DNA from: Acanthosepion lycidas
Lineage: Eukaryota > Mollusca > Cephalopoda > Sepiida > Sepiidae
Length of the DNA: 64,000 nucleotides
Direction of reading: 5' to 3'
Assembly: GCA_963932145.1 (NCBI GenBank)
Contig: OZ010586.1
Span: forward strand, 52,841,669 to 52,905,668
Shown here piece after piece: positions 32,249-42,864 of this stretch; the stretch's first letter is position 1, and every line of letters starts with the position of its first letter. A program made the translations under genes and the position numbers. Under the pieces are notes generated by a model. It ran no database searches and was not told the DNA's origin. It was given only the letters and a program-made list of their open reading frames with translations.

Positions 32249-32500
32249 AGCGGCTAGTACTGCTATAAATGCATTACTCTTCAAGTAAGAATAGAGTTAT
32301 CCAGTTCACTGGCGTATTTTGTATAAAAAAAATGTTAAAATTTTCCTTTACCTCTGCTGTGTGATGATAGCCTAGGGGTAGGATGTCTGACTGATGTCAA
32401 ATTGGTCAGGTTTTGATCCTGGCTTGAAGTAATTTGGTGTCTAGCCACACTGAAGAGCTATGATACAGCAAAACATTGTCTGTGCATTACAATATATATA
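32246..32500 (+). mobile_element. tRNA-derived SINE
   Basis: Contains a Pol III-type box A (TAGCCTAGGGG, about 32369) and box B-like GGTTTTGATCC (about 32410) at tRNA spacing, then a common body CTAGCCACACTGAAGAGCTA and AGCAAAACA. It matches 55467-55745 over its whole length including the 5' extension GTATTTTGTATAAAAAAAATG. Both copies lie between (TA)n tracts. Confidence 0.75.
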
Positions 32501-34115
32501 TAAACACCCACACACACATTATTTTCTGATGTGGTCTAAGTCCATGTAAGCATTTTTGCACATGCCATCACTTTGGACCAATTTGAGATCTTGCACTCTA
32601 AAAATAATGCAGCAAACAAAATCTTGTCTACAAGAAAATTCTGACAATAGCCAATTCTTGATAATGACTGAGATGGTTGCAAGCACTTAAACAAAGAATA
32701 GAACATATGAACTTCTGGCATTTTATTCACAATTTTGATCTGGATGTACAACATTTTATTAAAAGTTAAATAATCTTATTTAACATAAAATATTTGGATA
32801 GACAGAAATGTATGCTGAAAGGTTCTTAGCTTGATTCACTTCCCAAAATTTAACCAAATGACCAAACATGAAAATACTTTTTTGGAATATCATTGTGGTT
32901 GAGCTGAGAACTTTTCAGCAATGTTTTATATATATTAATAAATATACAAGTGAAAGAGAGCTACATCTAAGCATATACAGATTTGCTAAAATATGCAAAT
33001 CTACAAGGTTTGCTAAAATGTTCTCAATCCAATGAAGAAAGTATTTAAAAAAAATCCAATGTCTGGTCATTTGCTCAGATTTCAAAATATTGATTAGACT
33101 GATAATTTTTCAGCACCCCCACATACCTACAAATAAAGAACATTTCAAATAAGATGTTGTACATTAGGATCAATAAAGAAAAATTATCCAAGCCAAAATT
33201 ATAAGAAGCATTCTAATTTTTTAAAAGAGATCATAATGCCAAATTCTAAAAAGAACCCGCAATGAATTCTTCATCTTTGTGGCATCCTGAACGAGAAATG
33301 AAAAGACTGATAATGCAAAAAAAAAGAATCTGTGTAATATGGCATCACCAATCAAGAGAATATATCTCATGAAGGGAATGAGATAGAAATAATAGCCTAG
33401 TGCTAATGAGCCAAATTCATTCTGTACTTTTCAAGGAGGCAGCCACACTGCCATCATTGATAATAAAACTGATTGTGATAAAGTAGTTCACAAGGAAAGC
33501 AGAAGAATGGTAGGATTACTAACCAAATCAATTTGATAGCAAAGGCAAGAATCAATCATTACAAGAAGTGAGAACACTTTAAGCATTCGTATGCTTTCCT
33601 CTGCAGGTGTGTGAACAATTGGCATGAGCAGCCTCATTATGCCTTAAGTAGGCATTTAATGCAAATCTATTTGCTCAGGCAATTTCTAAATTGATTTATA
33701 GTTCTTCTTCTTGTTTTGTTTTTTCAGGTATAGAAACATTCAATTACTTCAGTCATCATCTCATCAGAGCTGCAAGAAGTATTAGGTGTGGATATATTTA
33801 CAGTGTAGATTGTTTCAGCTCTCAAGTATTGTTTGTTGTTTTCCGTTAAGAGAAAACAGATTACAATGAGCTTAAAAAGTAAAGGGAAAATCAATTAAAG
33901 AAACGTAGTTAATAATGAATCATGGTCATACTATATAAATCCAGTTATTCAAAATATCAAGGTTGTTTTTTTTTTTTCTTTAGTAAAGTCTAAAGTGATT
34001 CAAAAAGTAGCTTCACTGAAGAAAAAGAATAAAAATGTCTGCATGAAGACTACTTGGTTCTCTAACTTTTAATCTGGTTTACTTGATTTCAAATTTAAGT
34101 TTTTCTTGAAAATTA
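32501..34115. other. AT-rich spacer, nothing recognised
   Basis: A minus frame at 32536-32754 is not similar to known families. TTTTCAGCACCCCCAC near 33108 resembles the MITE end at 58066. No gene. Confidence 0.4.
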
Positions 34116-34124
34116 TTTTTTATC

Positions 34125-36060
34125 TTCTGTGTGTCATGTCTCTTCAGGAAGTTGGTGATCATGGTTCTCCACAATTTCCTGTCCTTTCTAGCTCTTAATA
34201 ATAATAATTTGTCTATTTGTTATCTCTTCAAAACCATGTTCTGCCATCCATTTGCACAAACTTGCCAGGTAACTTACACATTGTTTCCTTTGTCTCTCTT
34301 GCTGACTTTTAAAATTTTTTACTAATGTTCACCTCATACAAGGCCCAAGAACCTCTCCAGGTAGAGGGTTACAGAGTAAGAGGCAAAGTTTATGTGGATA
34401 TGCAAAGAAGATAACAGTTAACTCTAGGCTTGAACAGGTTAAGACTGGAAACATTCTCTTGGGAGTCAGTCCCACAAAACAGTGTTTCTTGGGAAGAAGC
34501 TGTTCGAGTGGAACTTACATCTCACCAGTGGAATATGAAGGGAATGAGGGCGGTTCACTACACTGCGTGTAGCATGGTGGATCTTAGTCATGAAGCCTAG
34601 AAATGGTGGAACTAAAGAATGAAACACTTTCCATCGAAATAGTGACTCAATGTCCTGAGTGAAATTTTATTTTCTATCTCTCCTAAAGCCTGTTCTGCAA
34701 ACACTTCCACAAGCTGATTAGATTAGATTATGCAATGTTTACCTCTATACCTCTTGCTTTCAATCCATTCTATGAGTGTTAAATTTTTCAAGCCCTCTTT
34801 CCTTATTATGTACCCTAGAAATATCAGCAGTCTCTTCCTGATGTTAAGTATAAGTATCTTTTTTGTTTCCATTTTCACTAAAACTTGCTAGGTAGGTTAT
34901 GCATAGTTTTCCTCAATCCCTCTTTGTCTTCAATCTGTCCTGTGAGTATCAAATTTTCCAAGCCCTCTTTCCTCATTATGTGCCCTAGAAATGTCAATGG
35001 TCTCTTCCTGATGTTAAGTATATGCCCTTTTGTTTCCATTTTCTCTAAAACTTTGTTGTTGCTCACATGTTCAGTTGATGATATTCTCAGAATCATATTT
35101 CTGTTACTTCAAGTCTTTTCTTCTTTTGTTTAAGAGATTGTCCAGTATTCAATGCCATAAAGGATGATTGATATAATGTAATAGTTCAGTATGCATTCCT
35201 TTGTTTCTAACAAAATTTTCCTGCTTCTCACTACTTTGTTTAGCTTTTGAAAGACATCTTTCTCTATCTCAATACGCCTTCAGATATTTAAATTGTTGTA
35301 CTTGTTTGATTTTAGTATATCCAATTTGTAATTTGCATACTGGTCTGTTCCTTTTGTTGGCAACTATTTGTTCTCTCTTCTTATAATTGATGCTTAGTCC
35401 TTTCTCCTTGCCTTCCTTCATAACTTTCTGACCTTGTAGTTTCCTTTCTATGTCTACTACCAAAACTGTGTCATCTACATATCTTATTTTGTTAAGATTA
35501 TGGCCACCAATAATGAATCCTTGTAGGATTTTTAATTCTCTAACAATCACCTCACTCTATAGGATGAATATCTGGTGAGAAGTTACATCCTTGTCTTACA
35601 CCTCTTTCTATTAGTTTTATATCTACAGAATTTATTTTCTATCTATATGCAAGAGGTATATGTTCTGGATTAACCTAATATCCTTCCCAAATATATCAGT
35701 CTTACCTAACAGTTCCAACAGTTCTTCGTCATATACACATTAGTATAATCTATAAAACATGGGTATACATCCTTCTGCATTTTTCTTGCTCTTTCTGATA
35801 TCATTCTGAGCATAAATATTGCATTCCTTGTTCCAGTGTCTTTAACAAATATGCACTGTTCTTGTCCTATTTTTGTATAATTCTGCTAGACGCTCTATTT
35901 ATCAGAATTTGAATGATAAATTTTGTTATATAGCTCATTAGAGTAATTGTCCAATGGACTTTACATTCATTTGCACCTGGCTTATTTGGTAGCACCATGA
36001 AAATGGTTCTACTTAAATCACATATAAGAATCTATAAGAACTGGAAATACTACTTGTAGA
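34125..36060 (-). pseudogene. LINE-A non-LTR retrotransposon (RT to 3' UTR)
   Basis: Minus strand. From 3' to 5' on the element: 3' UTR (34125-34320), duplicated C-terminal segment, frame 35096-34878 with RKRPLTFLGHIMRKEGLENL, frame 35550-35269 with GGHNLNKIRYVDDTVL (RT motif C as YVDD) and KGLSINYKK, then decayed motif B and earlier RT sequence up to about 36060 (ATAGCACCATGAAAATGG). The endonuclease is missing. A LINE-C piece (34325-34660) lies inside the 3' UTR. The first aspartate region of the RT contains stops, so it is inactive. Confidence 0.85.
34325..34660 (-). pseudogene. LINE-C 3' fragment inserted in LINE-A
   Basis: Minus-strand translation gives RWKVFHSLVPPFLG, HHATRSVVNRPHSLHIPLV, RCKFHSNSFFPRNTVLW, a non-LTR RT C-terminal region, parallel to 36440-36735. 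It interrupts the LINE-A 3' UTR, implying later insertion. Confidence 0.7.
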
Positions 36061-36314
36061 TGAAACATTGTCATCATTTTTATAAATCTACATTTATGAA
36101 GTCCAATCCTGTATATGCTATAATTATACTGTTGATTGAAAATATGCACAGTTTAGGTAATGCTCATATATACCCAACCTACTGAGTTAGTCTGTCAATA
36201 GGTTTCATGCAAATTGGGTTTATTATTATTTATGAGGTTCTGTAACATTGTGATGGAATACTTGATAAATTCAATGCCTGCATCAAATATTGTTTGAACT
36301 TTTTTTAACTATTG

Positions 36315-36740
36315 TTCATTTCATACAAGGCACAAAAGCCACTGAATTAAGTTGTTTTAGGAATGTAAGAGGAGGAGGTAAAGAGTGCAAATTATGGGGA
36401 TATATAAAATAGATAATAGTTAGTTCAAAAGCTGAAAATGTTAAGAGCCACTCAAGCTAGAGGGTTACTAAATGAGGTTGTTGTATGGATGTAATAGGAG
36501 AAGGTAAGGAGTACAGATTATGAGGATATGTAAGACAGATAATGATTGATCCTAGACTTGAAGAGTTTAAGATTCCATGGACTGTGGAAGCATCCTTTCA
36601 AGAGTCTGTTCCACAAACAGTGGCTCTTGAGAAGAAGATGTCTGAATGGAACTTCCTTCTTACCAGTAGAATACAAAGGGAATGAGAATGATTCAACATT
36701 TTTTACATGGCATGTCTTAGCTCTAATGGTCTAAACTGGA
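36315..36740 (-). pseudogene. LINE-C 3' region
   Basis: Same sequence family as 34325-34660 (for example GTGGAAGCATCCTTTCAAGA, AAGGGAATGAGAATGATTC). Two related blocks (36320-36430 and 36460-36560) each contain ...GTAAGAGGA(G)GAGGTAAAGAGT / GTAATAGGAGAAGGTAAGGAGT, so the 3' terminal segment is partly duplicated. Confidence 0.65.
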
Positions 36741-36959
36741 GTAATTAAGGAATCAAAACATTTTTCGTGAAGTAGCAATTGGGTAGTGGTTTGCAACGTT
36801 TCATTTGTGGGCGGGGGAAATAATTCATTGTCACAAAGTAAATGTTTTTTTTAACTCTACTAACGATGAAAAGTGAGGAATGGGCAGTTAGCCATGATTG
36901 TACAAATAAGTTCCACTTGGGTGAACTGGAGTCCAAAAAAGATCTTCAAAGCAAGGAGA

Positions 36960-37340
36960 TTCTTTTAGAGTGCCACCATTCATCGAGACTGGAGAACATT
37001 CAGAATCTACTTGGTTTTTGAGGTAGTGAAAATTCCAAGCCAATTCCCAGCCTCCATTGGGCTGTTAGATCTCAGCCAGAAGAGATGTCACCTGCCAGAC
37101 ACTGACCACCTAGGTTCTTGGAGGTGCACGCATAAACTGTACTACCAGCTGCATAGATATTTACTAATGAACTAAGGATGTTCTTAGGTACATTGTTAAT
37201 ATAAAGCAGGAACATGATAGGACTAAGAAAAGAGCCTATTGGGGATGCCTGAATTGATCTCATGGGCTTCAGATGCCTGGCCATTGACAAACCACCTCCA
37301 AGGATCTACCTGATTGGAAGGACTTGATAAATGCAAAAAC
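36960..37340 (-). pseudogene. LINE-C reverse transcriptase fragment
   Basis: Frame 37290-37072 reads IGSFLSPIMFLLYINNVPKN then ILSSLVNIYAAGSTVYACTS, i.e. RT motif B (QGS.LSP.LF.LYIND) and motif C with YADD mutated to YAAG. The loss of both aspartates makes it inactive. Probably the same copy as the 3' piece at 36315-36740, with a deletion. Confidence 0.75.
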
Positions 37341-37399
37341 TCTTCCAGATTTAAAACCTTAAAATGCTCTATCAGGCTGTTAGCAATTTGTTTTAATTG

Positions 37400-37752
37400 A
37401 ACACAAGTTTTTCATTAGATTCAAGATAATAGACAAAATTCAAAAAGAATTACTTGCTGCCTACATGAAGAGGACTTCTGTAGGGCTTTGAGACATGGAA
37501 GATGCAATGGGATTACTGTGTAAGTTCCCAAGGAGACGATTCTGAAATGGACGGTGCATAAATTTAAATAACAGATGAAATGTATTTTTACTGGACTACT
37601 GGTATACTTTTACAGAACTGGTCTGTTGATTTTCTATATCTATTTAGAAAATCATTGACAAAGTGGGAAAAAGATTTGTCCTTTATGAGTTCATCAGACT
37701 AAAGTGATGTTTATGTTGATGTATCAACACATGCACATAAAAGAGGAGGAGA
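37400..37752. other. Unassigned sequence ending in a purine tract
   Basis: No protein family recognised. It ends with AAAAGAGGAGGAGA, which could be a polypurine tract for the feature to the right. Confidence 0.3.
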
Positions 37753-38060
37753 TGTTGAAATTTTAATCTTTAAAATTTAATTTAATTTCTTTTAAGTATG
37801 TGTTTGGGTAACCAATTTAATTTAGTTTCTTTTCAGTTTGTTTGTCTTAATCACTTTTGTTATTAAGTATATAATAGAATATGTGCTAAGAAAGGTGAAA
37901 TATTGCAACAACCTGGACATATATTGACTGTGGATAGCAATTAAAGCACTTTCTATACACTTTCATCTTGCTTTCTCTTTTAATTAAAGTATCATTTTAT
38001 TCCTATGTACTCATATCACTTTCTCCCATAAAAGATGGTGCTGAAAAGTTTCCAGTCTGA
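37753..38060 (+). mobile_element. Possible solo LTR or 3' LTR end
   Basis: Follows a polypurine-like AAAAGAGGAGGAGA and starts TGTTGAAATTTTAATC. It contains an AATTAAAGCACTTTCTATA segment that could be a polyadenylation region. The 3' boundary, partner LTR and target duplication are not identified, so this is only a suggestion. Confidence 0.25.
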
Positions 38061-38091
38061 CCCCCCCCCACACACACACACACAGAAAGAG
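38061..38091. repeat. C9 run and (CA)n
   Basis: CCCCCCCCC followed by CACACA and a GAGAGA patch. Confidence 0.85.
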
Positions 38092-38545
38092 AGAAGGTGT
38101 GATGGATAAATTGTCATCTGAATTATGCAAAAATGAAATTAACACTGACATCTCACTTTAACAGGTATATTTACCAAAATTACACCAAAATATCTTGAAA
38201 TACTAAAGAGAAACTTCATTCAATGAAATCACCATTGGCTTCAACCACAGCCTCCACATCCCTGTGACTCTTCTGGGTGATCTTCTTGTTTAAGACAGTG
38301 AATGCTGCCATAATCCTCACCTCCAGTTCATCATTGGTGTTACATTGTGTTTTGTTGGTCTCTCACTCAGCTGCAGCCTACACATAATAATCAAGGGATT
38401 TGCAGACTGGGGAGTTAGGTTGCCAGATTAAGTGGCGATGTGGTTGTAGAAATTGTCTGACAGCCAAGCCATGTTTGGGTTCTCCTGCTTGTATGGCATG
38501 GTGCAGAGTCCTGTTGCTGAACATAGGGTCTTCTCAAGACCCTAT
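38092..38545 (-). pseudogene. Mariner-type (DD37-like) transposase, 3' half
   Basis: Minus-strand copy of the element found at 41652-42405. The terminus GATGGATAAATTGTCATCTG matches that right terminal repeat. In broken frames it encodes RPYVQQQDSAPCHTSRRTQ (second aspartate), WQPNSP.CKSLDYYV and RIMAAFTVLNKKITQK. Truncated at a (CA/TA)n tract near 38560. Confidence 0.8.
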
Positions 38546-38569
38546 GTCCAGTGCACACACACACATATA

Positions 38570-39955
38570 TATATATATACTAGAATATTTTTGCAACACT
38601 CTAATGGGTTTTGAAATCCTCACAGTATTTAGTATTGTTGAAGTTATCACTAACATGTTTTTTCAAGATTTATGAACTTTAAGTTTCATTCAATTTCACA
38701 AAACAACCAATGAAATATAAAAACTTAAAGAAAACATGCAAAAAACAAAACTGCATTTTTGCTAAATAAGTATTTTTTATTTTAATCATTTAAATTATTT
38801 TCAAAATAGTGGGGGTATTTTGCATGTTGAATAATAAAACTTTTCATTTTTCCTCAAAAATTAATCAGAATTTATTGTACTAACCTACACACCCTAGTAA
38901 AACCAGCCCTGTACTCCCTGACTTGTTTGCATTTCTCCCAAAAATTTGGTTTTGATCAGTCAATGTATGGCTATTTTAGAGGGTGTGACAGATGGATGGA
39001 CTGACTAATGGAAGTTACAGCATTTTATATATAAATATATAATTTCTGTATACAGCCTACATGATAAAATTATTTTCTGGAATATTATTAAAATCTAAAT
39101 ATGAGAATAATGCTTCTTCATATTTTAAAATTTGATGAAAACATTTTTTAAAAATATTATAATAAATCATTAGTAAAATGCAAAATCCTGCAATGAAAAA
39201 TAGAAGGAGGTACAAACAAAAATGCAAAAAACCTTAATTGATAAAGTGTATTGAAGGCAATTCAATGCTTTATAAAATAGCTAAACATAACAGTATATAA
39301 AAATTGTTACACACTTCTCAGCTGTAAATCAAATTAATGTTCTCAATGCGTGCAGTTGCATTTTTATCAAGTGAAACAGCATGACTTTAACTGAAAGGAT
39401 ACCTGCAGTCCATACCATATTTATACTGACCAGATATTGATTTCCTTCAAGCAGATCAGTGAGTGTGGTGACTTTGCAGTTGCATGTTCTCAGTGGGTTT
39501 TATGCACCATGGAAAACCCATCCTACATTATCATATAATGTGTCCTCTCCGGGACACAAACAGGATTTTAGTTTCATCTGATGAGTGCAATAATAAGAGC
39601 TGATTTCCATCCAACTGTTTACAATATGCACTTCTTTTGAAGTCTGTAGCATCTTCGTTTTACCATAACAGAAATATGTTTCAGGTTTGATCAAGGAAAA
39701 TGAGATGAAAGGGGAACAAAGTCAGTTGCTTAATGGGATGAGAAATTGTCTAAAAATTCTTAAGAATGGGACACATTATTGCCAAGAGAAACACAAAGAA
39801 AGAAGAATAATCAACAAACTCACTTACAAACTTATATATAAATAATATACATTTGTCTATCAACATATTTGGATAAATTTTAATGATATTTAACAGTGGA
39901 AGTCAGTAACCTAAGATTGAATGTCAGGTTTGCTTAAAATATCAGTAACCATGGA
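38570..39955. other. AT-rich spacer
   Basis: A minus frame at 39500-39694 (containing CYGKTKMLQTSKEVH) is not recognised. No terminal repeats seen. Confidence 0.4.
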
Positions 39956-39959
39956 GGCA

Positions 39960-40570
39960 TCATCATCATTTAAACGCCATGTATCTTTAGGATGAGAGCA
40001 ATCATGGCTCTCCATAACTTCCTGTCCCTTGTATCTCGAAGCAACATTTGACTCTCTACCATTAATCCTTGTCTCTGCCTTGTTATTTATTCAAACAAGC
40101 TCATTATTTAAGTTGCTCACTGTTTCTTGCAATAATTTTTTTAATCATTTCACAGCAAGCAAAGCTACTACTCCTGTTCAAATGACCAGGAGGGGTGTGA
40201 ACTGGATGATAGGGCATGTAGAGTAGATCTATTCTATATGCCCTATGTATTGAATTTTCCAAGCCGTTCTTCATTATGTGTCCAAGAAATATCAACAGTT
40301 TCTTTCTGATTTTAAGTATGAGTGTCTTGCTGTTAGTCCCAATTTTCTTTTGAACCCTCTTTTTTGCACATATTATTCTCCATTGCTTTCATTCACTTCA
40401 TCTACAAGGTAAATTGTCTTGCATACATTGTTATACAGGAGGACAAATATAACATAGCACAGCTGCACTTGATTTTTTGCTTCCAACAAAATATTCCTAT
40501 GCCTTAATACTTTGCTTAGTTTCTGGAAGGACTCTTTCTTAATGATAGTACATTGCAGTGATGATTTTTA
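39960..40570 (-). pseudogene. LINE-A 3' region
   Basis: 3' UTR block GGATGAGAGCAATCATGGCT + CTCCATAACTTCCTGTCCCT parallels 34125-34200 and 41310-41380. Then ATTGAATTTTCCAAGCC...CATTATGTG.CC..GAAAT, the coding block for FLGHIM..GLEN, and CTTAATACTTTGCTTAG. Includes a LINE-B-like splinter near 40137 (AATCATTTCACAGCAAGC). Confidence 0.7.
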
Positions 40571-40764
40571 GCATGGTTTTAAAACCAGATTAGAATTTAA
40601 TAAAATTTTCAGGTCTACCGATAAATTTTTGTATAGTTCTTTAAAACTCTAATTGATGATGAAATTCGTAAATGGGTGTGAGACTTTCAAAATACAAGGA
40701 TAAACCAAATTATTCTAGCGATGTGTGGGAGTAACTTTAAGAACCAATCGGAAGAACATTTTTT

Positions 40765-41115
40765 TTTTAATCATTTTACCCTAATCAAGGCAATAAGCCA
40801 TGAGAATGCAAGGTGTTATTGAGTGTTAAAGAATATGAGAAAATCAATGATTAAGGAGAGAGGAGAATAAAAGAACAAGAATTAAGAAGACAGAAGATAA
40901 TGATTGAAATTGCATTTAGACTTTTGAAGATCAAAGTTAACAGGGAAGTAAGAAGCTGGAAGAGAGTTCCCCAAGCAAGAAGTGTGACAGAAGAAATTAT
41001 TAGAGTAGAACCTATGAGTATATCTAGCCAATTCAACTGTAAAATGATGACACCTTACCACCAATCTAGTATTGCATTTATATTCATAAAGTCTAGGTAC
41101 CATAGCAGAAAGTTC
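40765..41115 (-). pseudogene. LINE-B 3' region
   Basis: Terminus AATCATTTTACCCTAATCAAGG, then AGACAGAAGATAATGATTGA and GGGAAGTAAGAAGCTGGAAG. The minus frame 41103-40882 contains LYEYKCNTRLVVRCHHFTV and CLGNSLPASYFP, the family hallmarks. Confidence 0.8.
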
Positions 41116-41294
41116 ATCAGCAATTATTTGTAGTTAATCAATATCTAATTAACAAAATATGTAATTGATTCAATTTGTATATCTTTTTTATAAGAAAAAT
41201 ATGTTAAACATCACACTTCCTTTTTGTAATAATTTACAAGTATGTTTATAGACTTATTTACATATCTTAAATTACCTGAAACTTTTCAAGTTTG

Positions 41295-41445
41295 AAAATT
41301 TTCTTCTTCTATCTACTATGTCCTTTCAGGAGGTGGGCAATTATAGCTCTCCATAACGTCCTATTCTTAGAAGGATTTGTCTTTTCACCATCCCTTGCAT
41401 TCCCTGTCCTGCCATCCATCACTTTTTTAACTAGCTTGAAGTGGA
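41295..41445 (-). pseudogene. LINE-A 3' UTR fragment
   Basis: Contains CAGGAGGTGGGCAATTATAG + CTCTCCATAACGTCCT, matching 34133 and 39993. It abuts the LINE-B copy to the right. Confidence 0.6.
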
Positions 41446-42860
41446 GCAACTACATTGAATCAATAGCTGCATCTACTTGCAAGGAAAGTTGGGTCACAGT
41501 GTCATGCCAGAAAAATTTTCTCATCAGAGTCCATCTTGCACATTTATAAATCTACCATTTGCCCATGCATTAAATACTCTTGCCATATCTGGTGTAGTGC
41601 TCCTGTTCATCTTGAGCCTCTTAAAATAATCTAAAGAAGGATTTTTATGTACAGGTACGAGAAGTAAATTGTCACCATTTTATTTTTTTTAATTTCATGC
41701 TTGCATTTTGTTTGTTTTTGATTCTGTCGACTGCACAGTATAGTAGGGTCTCTGCAGAGGATCTGAAAAAAATTGAATAAGTCTAATGGCGATTATGAAG
41801 ATATGGCAGCTCAGTAAACTCATTCTGATTGTTCTGATAAGAAAAGAACTGAATTTGTTAGTGAGGGGCTCAGACAACATGGTGGCCTACATCAAATACA
41901 TTGAGGAGGTAGTGCTACCCTTGGTCAAGAGGGTAGCTGCTGGAAGACCCTATGTCTGGCAACAGGACTCTGCAGCATGCCACACAAATAGGAGAACCCA
42001 GGCATAGCTGTTGTCAGACAATTTCTGTAAATTCTGTTTCTCTAGATCACCACTTACATCTGGCTACCTAACTCCCCAGATAGCAACCCTTTTGATTATT
42101 ATCGGTGACATGCAGCTGAGCAAGGGCCCAGTAAATCTTCTTATAACACTAAAATTGAACTGAAAGTAAGGGTTATGGCAGCATTCACCAACTTAAACAA
42201 GGAGATCATCCAGAAGAGATGCAGGAGATTCAAAAGTCATCTGGAGGCTGTGGTTGAGGCCAATGGTTAGTTTATTGAATAAATTTATTATTTAGTATTT
42301 CAAGATATTTTGGTGTAATTTTGGTAAATATATCTGTTAAAATGAAATCTCAGTGTTATTTTCATTTTTGGGTAATTCAGATGACAATTTTTCCATCGCT
42401 CACTGTAATTGATCCTGACTTTGCACCTCAACTCCAGTCACACTTTCTCACTGATGTGATATAGCTTCCCTCTGTCTTTCATGGCAACTGTTCCAAAGAC
42501 TTTTTTTTCCCTGGTGCCTCGACTGAATGAATTTAAATGTGCCACTAGATTGGCATCTAGGTCACACCCGTTTACTGTTGAAATAGTTAAATGCAACTGC
42601 CACTTCTACACCAACAACTTTTTTTCTCACACTTCCTGCCTCTGGAATTCCCTTCCATTTACTTGCTTCCCTGATAACTACAATCTTCAAAAATTTAAAT
42701 GCAATGTCAATTGCCATCTTCTATCTCCTAGAATCTCATCATCTTTTGTCCTTTCCTAAATCCTCCCTATGCTCAATCTCACTTTCACTTCCTGTAACTC
42801 CCTGTGTACTAGTGGCATCCTTGCCTTGCTAAGGGTGAAATGATTTTTAAAAAACTGCAC
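41446..42860 (+). pseudogene. LINE-B copy interrupted by a mariner element
   Basis: Left part 41446-41649: ESIAASTCKESWVT...CHIW... ending ...CTAAAGAAGGATTTTTATG. Right part 42408-42860: ATTGATCCTGACTTTGCACC, frame 42481-42759 with LNEFKCATRLASRSHPFTV and TSCLWNSLPFTCFPD, and the 3' end AAGGGTGAAATGATTT. In the uninterrupted copy at 3850 the two parts are continuous (CTGTAATGTAATCAATCCT), so the gap is an insertion. Confidence 0.85.
41652..42405 (+). mobile_element. Deleted mariner-type (DD37-like) transposon with both ends and TA duplication
   Basis: A 754-bp element bounded by TA on each side (41650-41651 and 42406-42407). Terminal repeats: left CAGGTACGAGAAGTAAATTG..., right (reverse complement) CAGTGAGCGATGGAAAAATTG.... 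The 3' coding part survives: VAYIKYIEEVVLPLVKRVAA, GRPYVWQQDSAACHTNRRTQ, then in other frames WLPNSPD-like and RVMAAFTNLNKEIIQKRCRR. The 5' half, including the DNA-binding domain and first aspartate, is mostly lost. Inserted in LINE-B. Confidence 0.85.
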
Positions 42861-42864
42861 AAGC

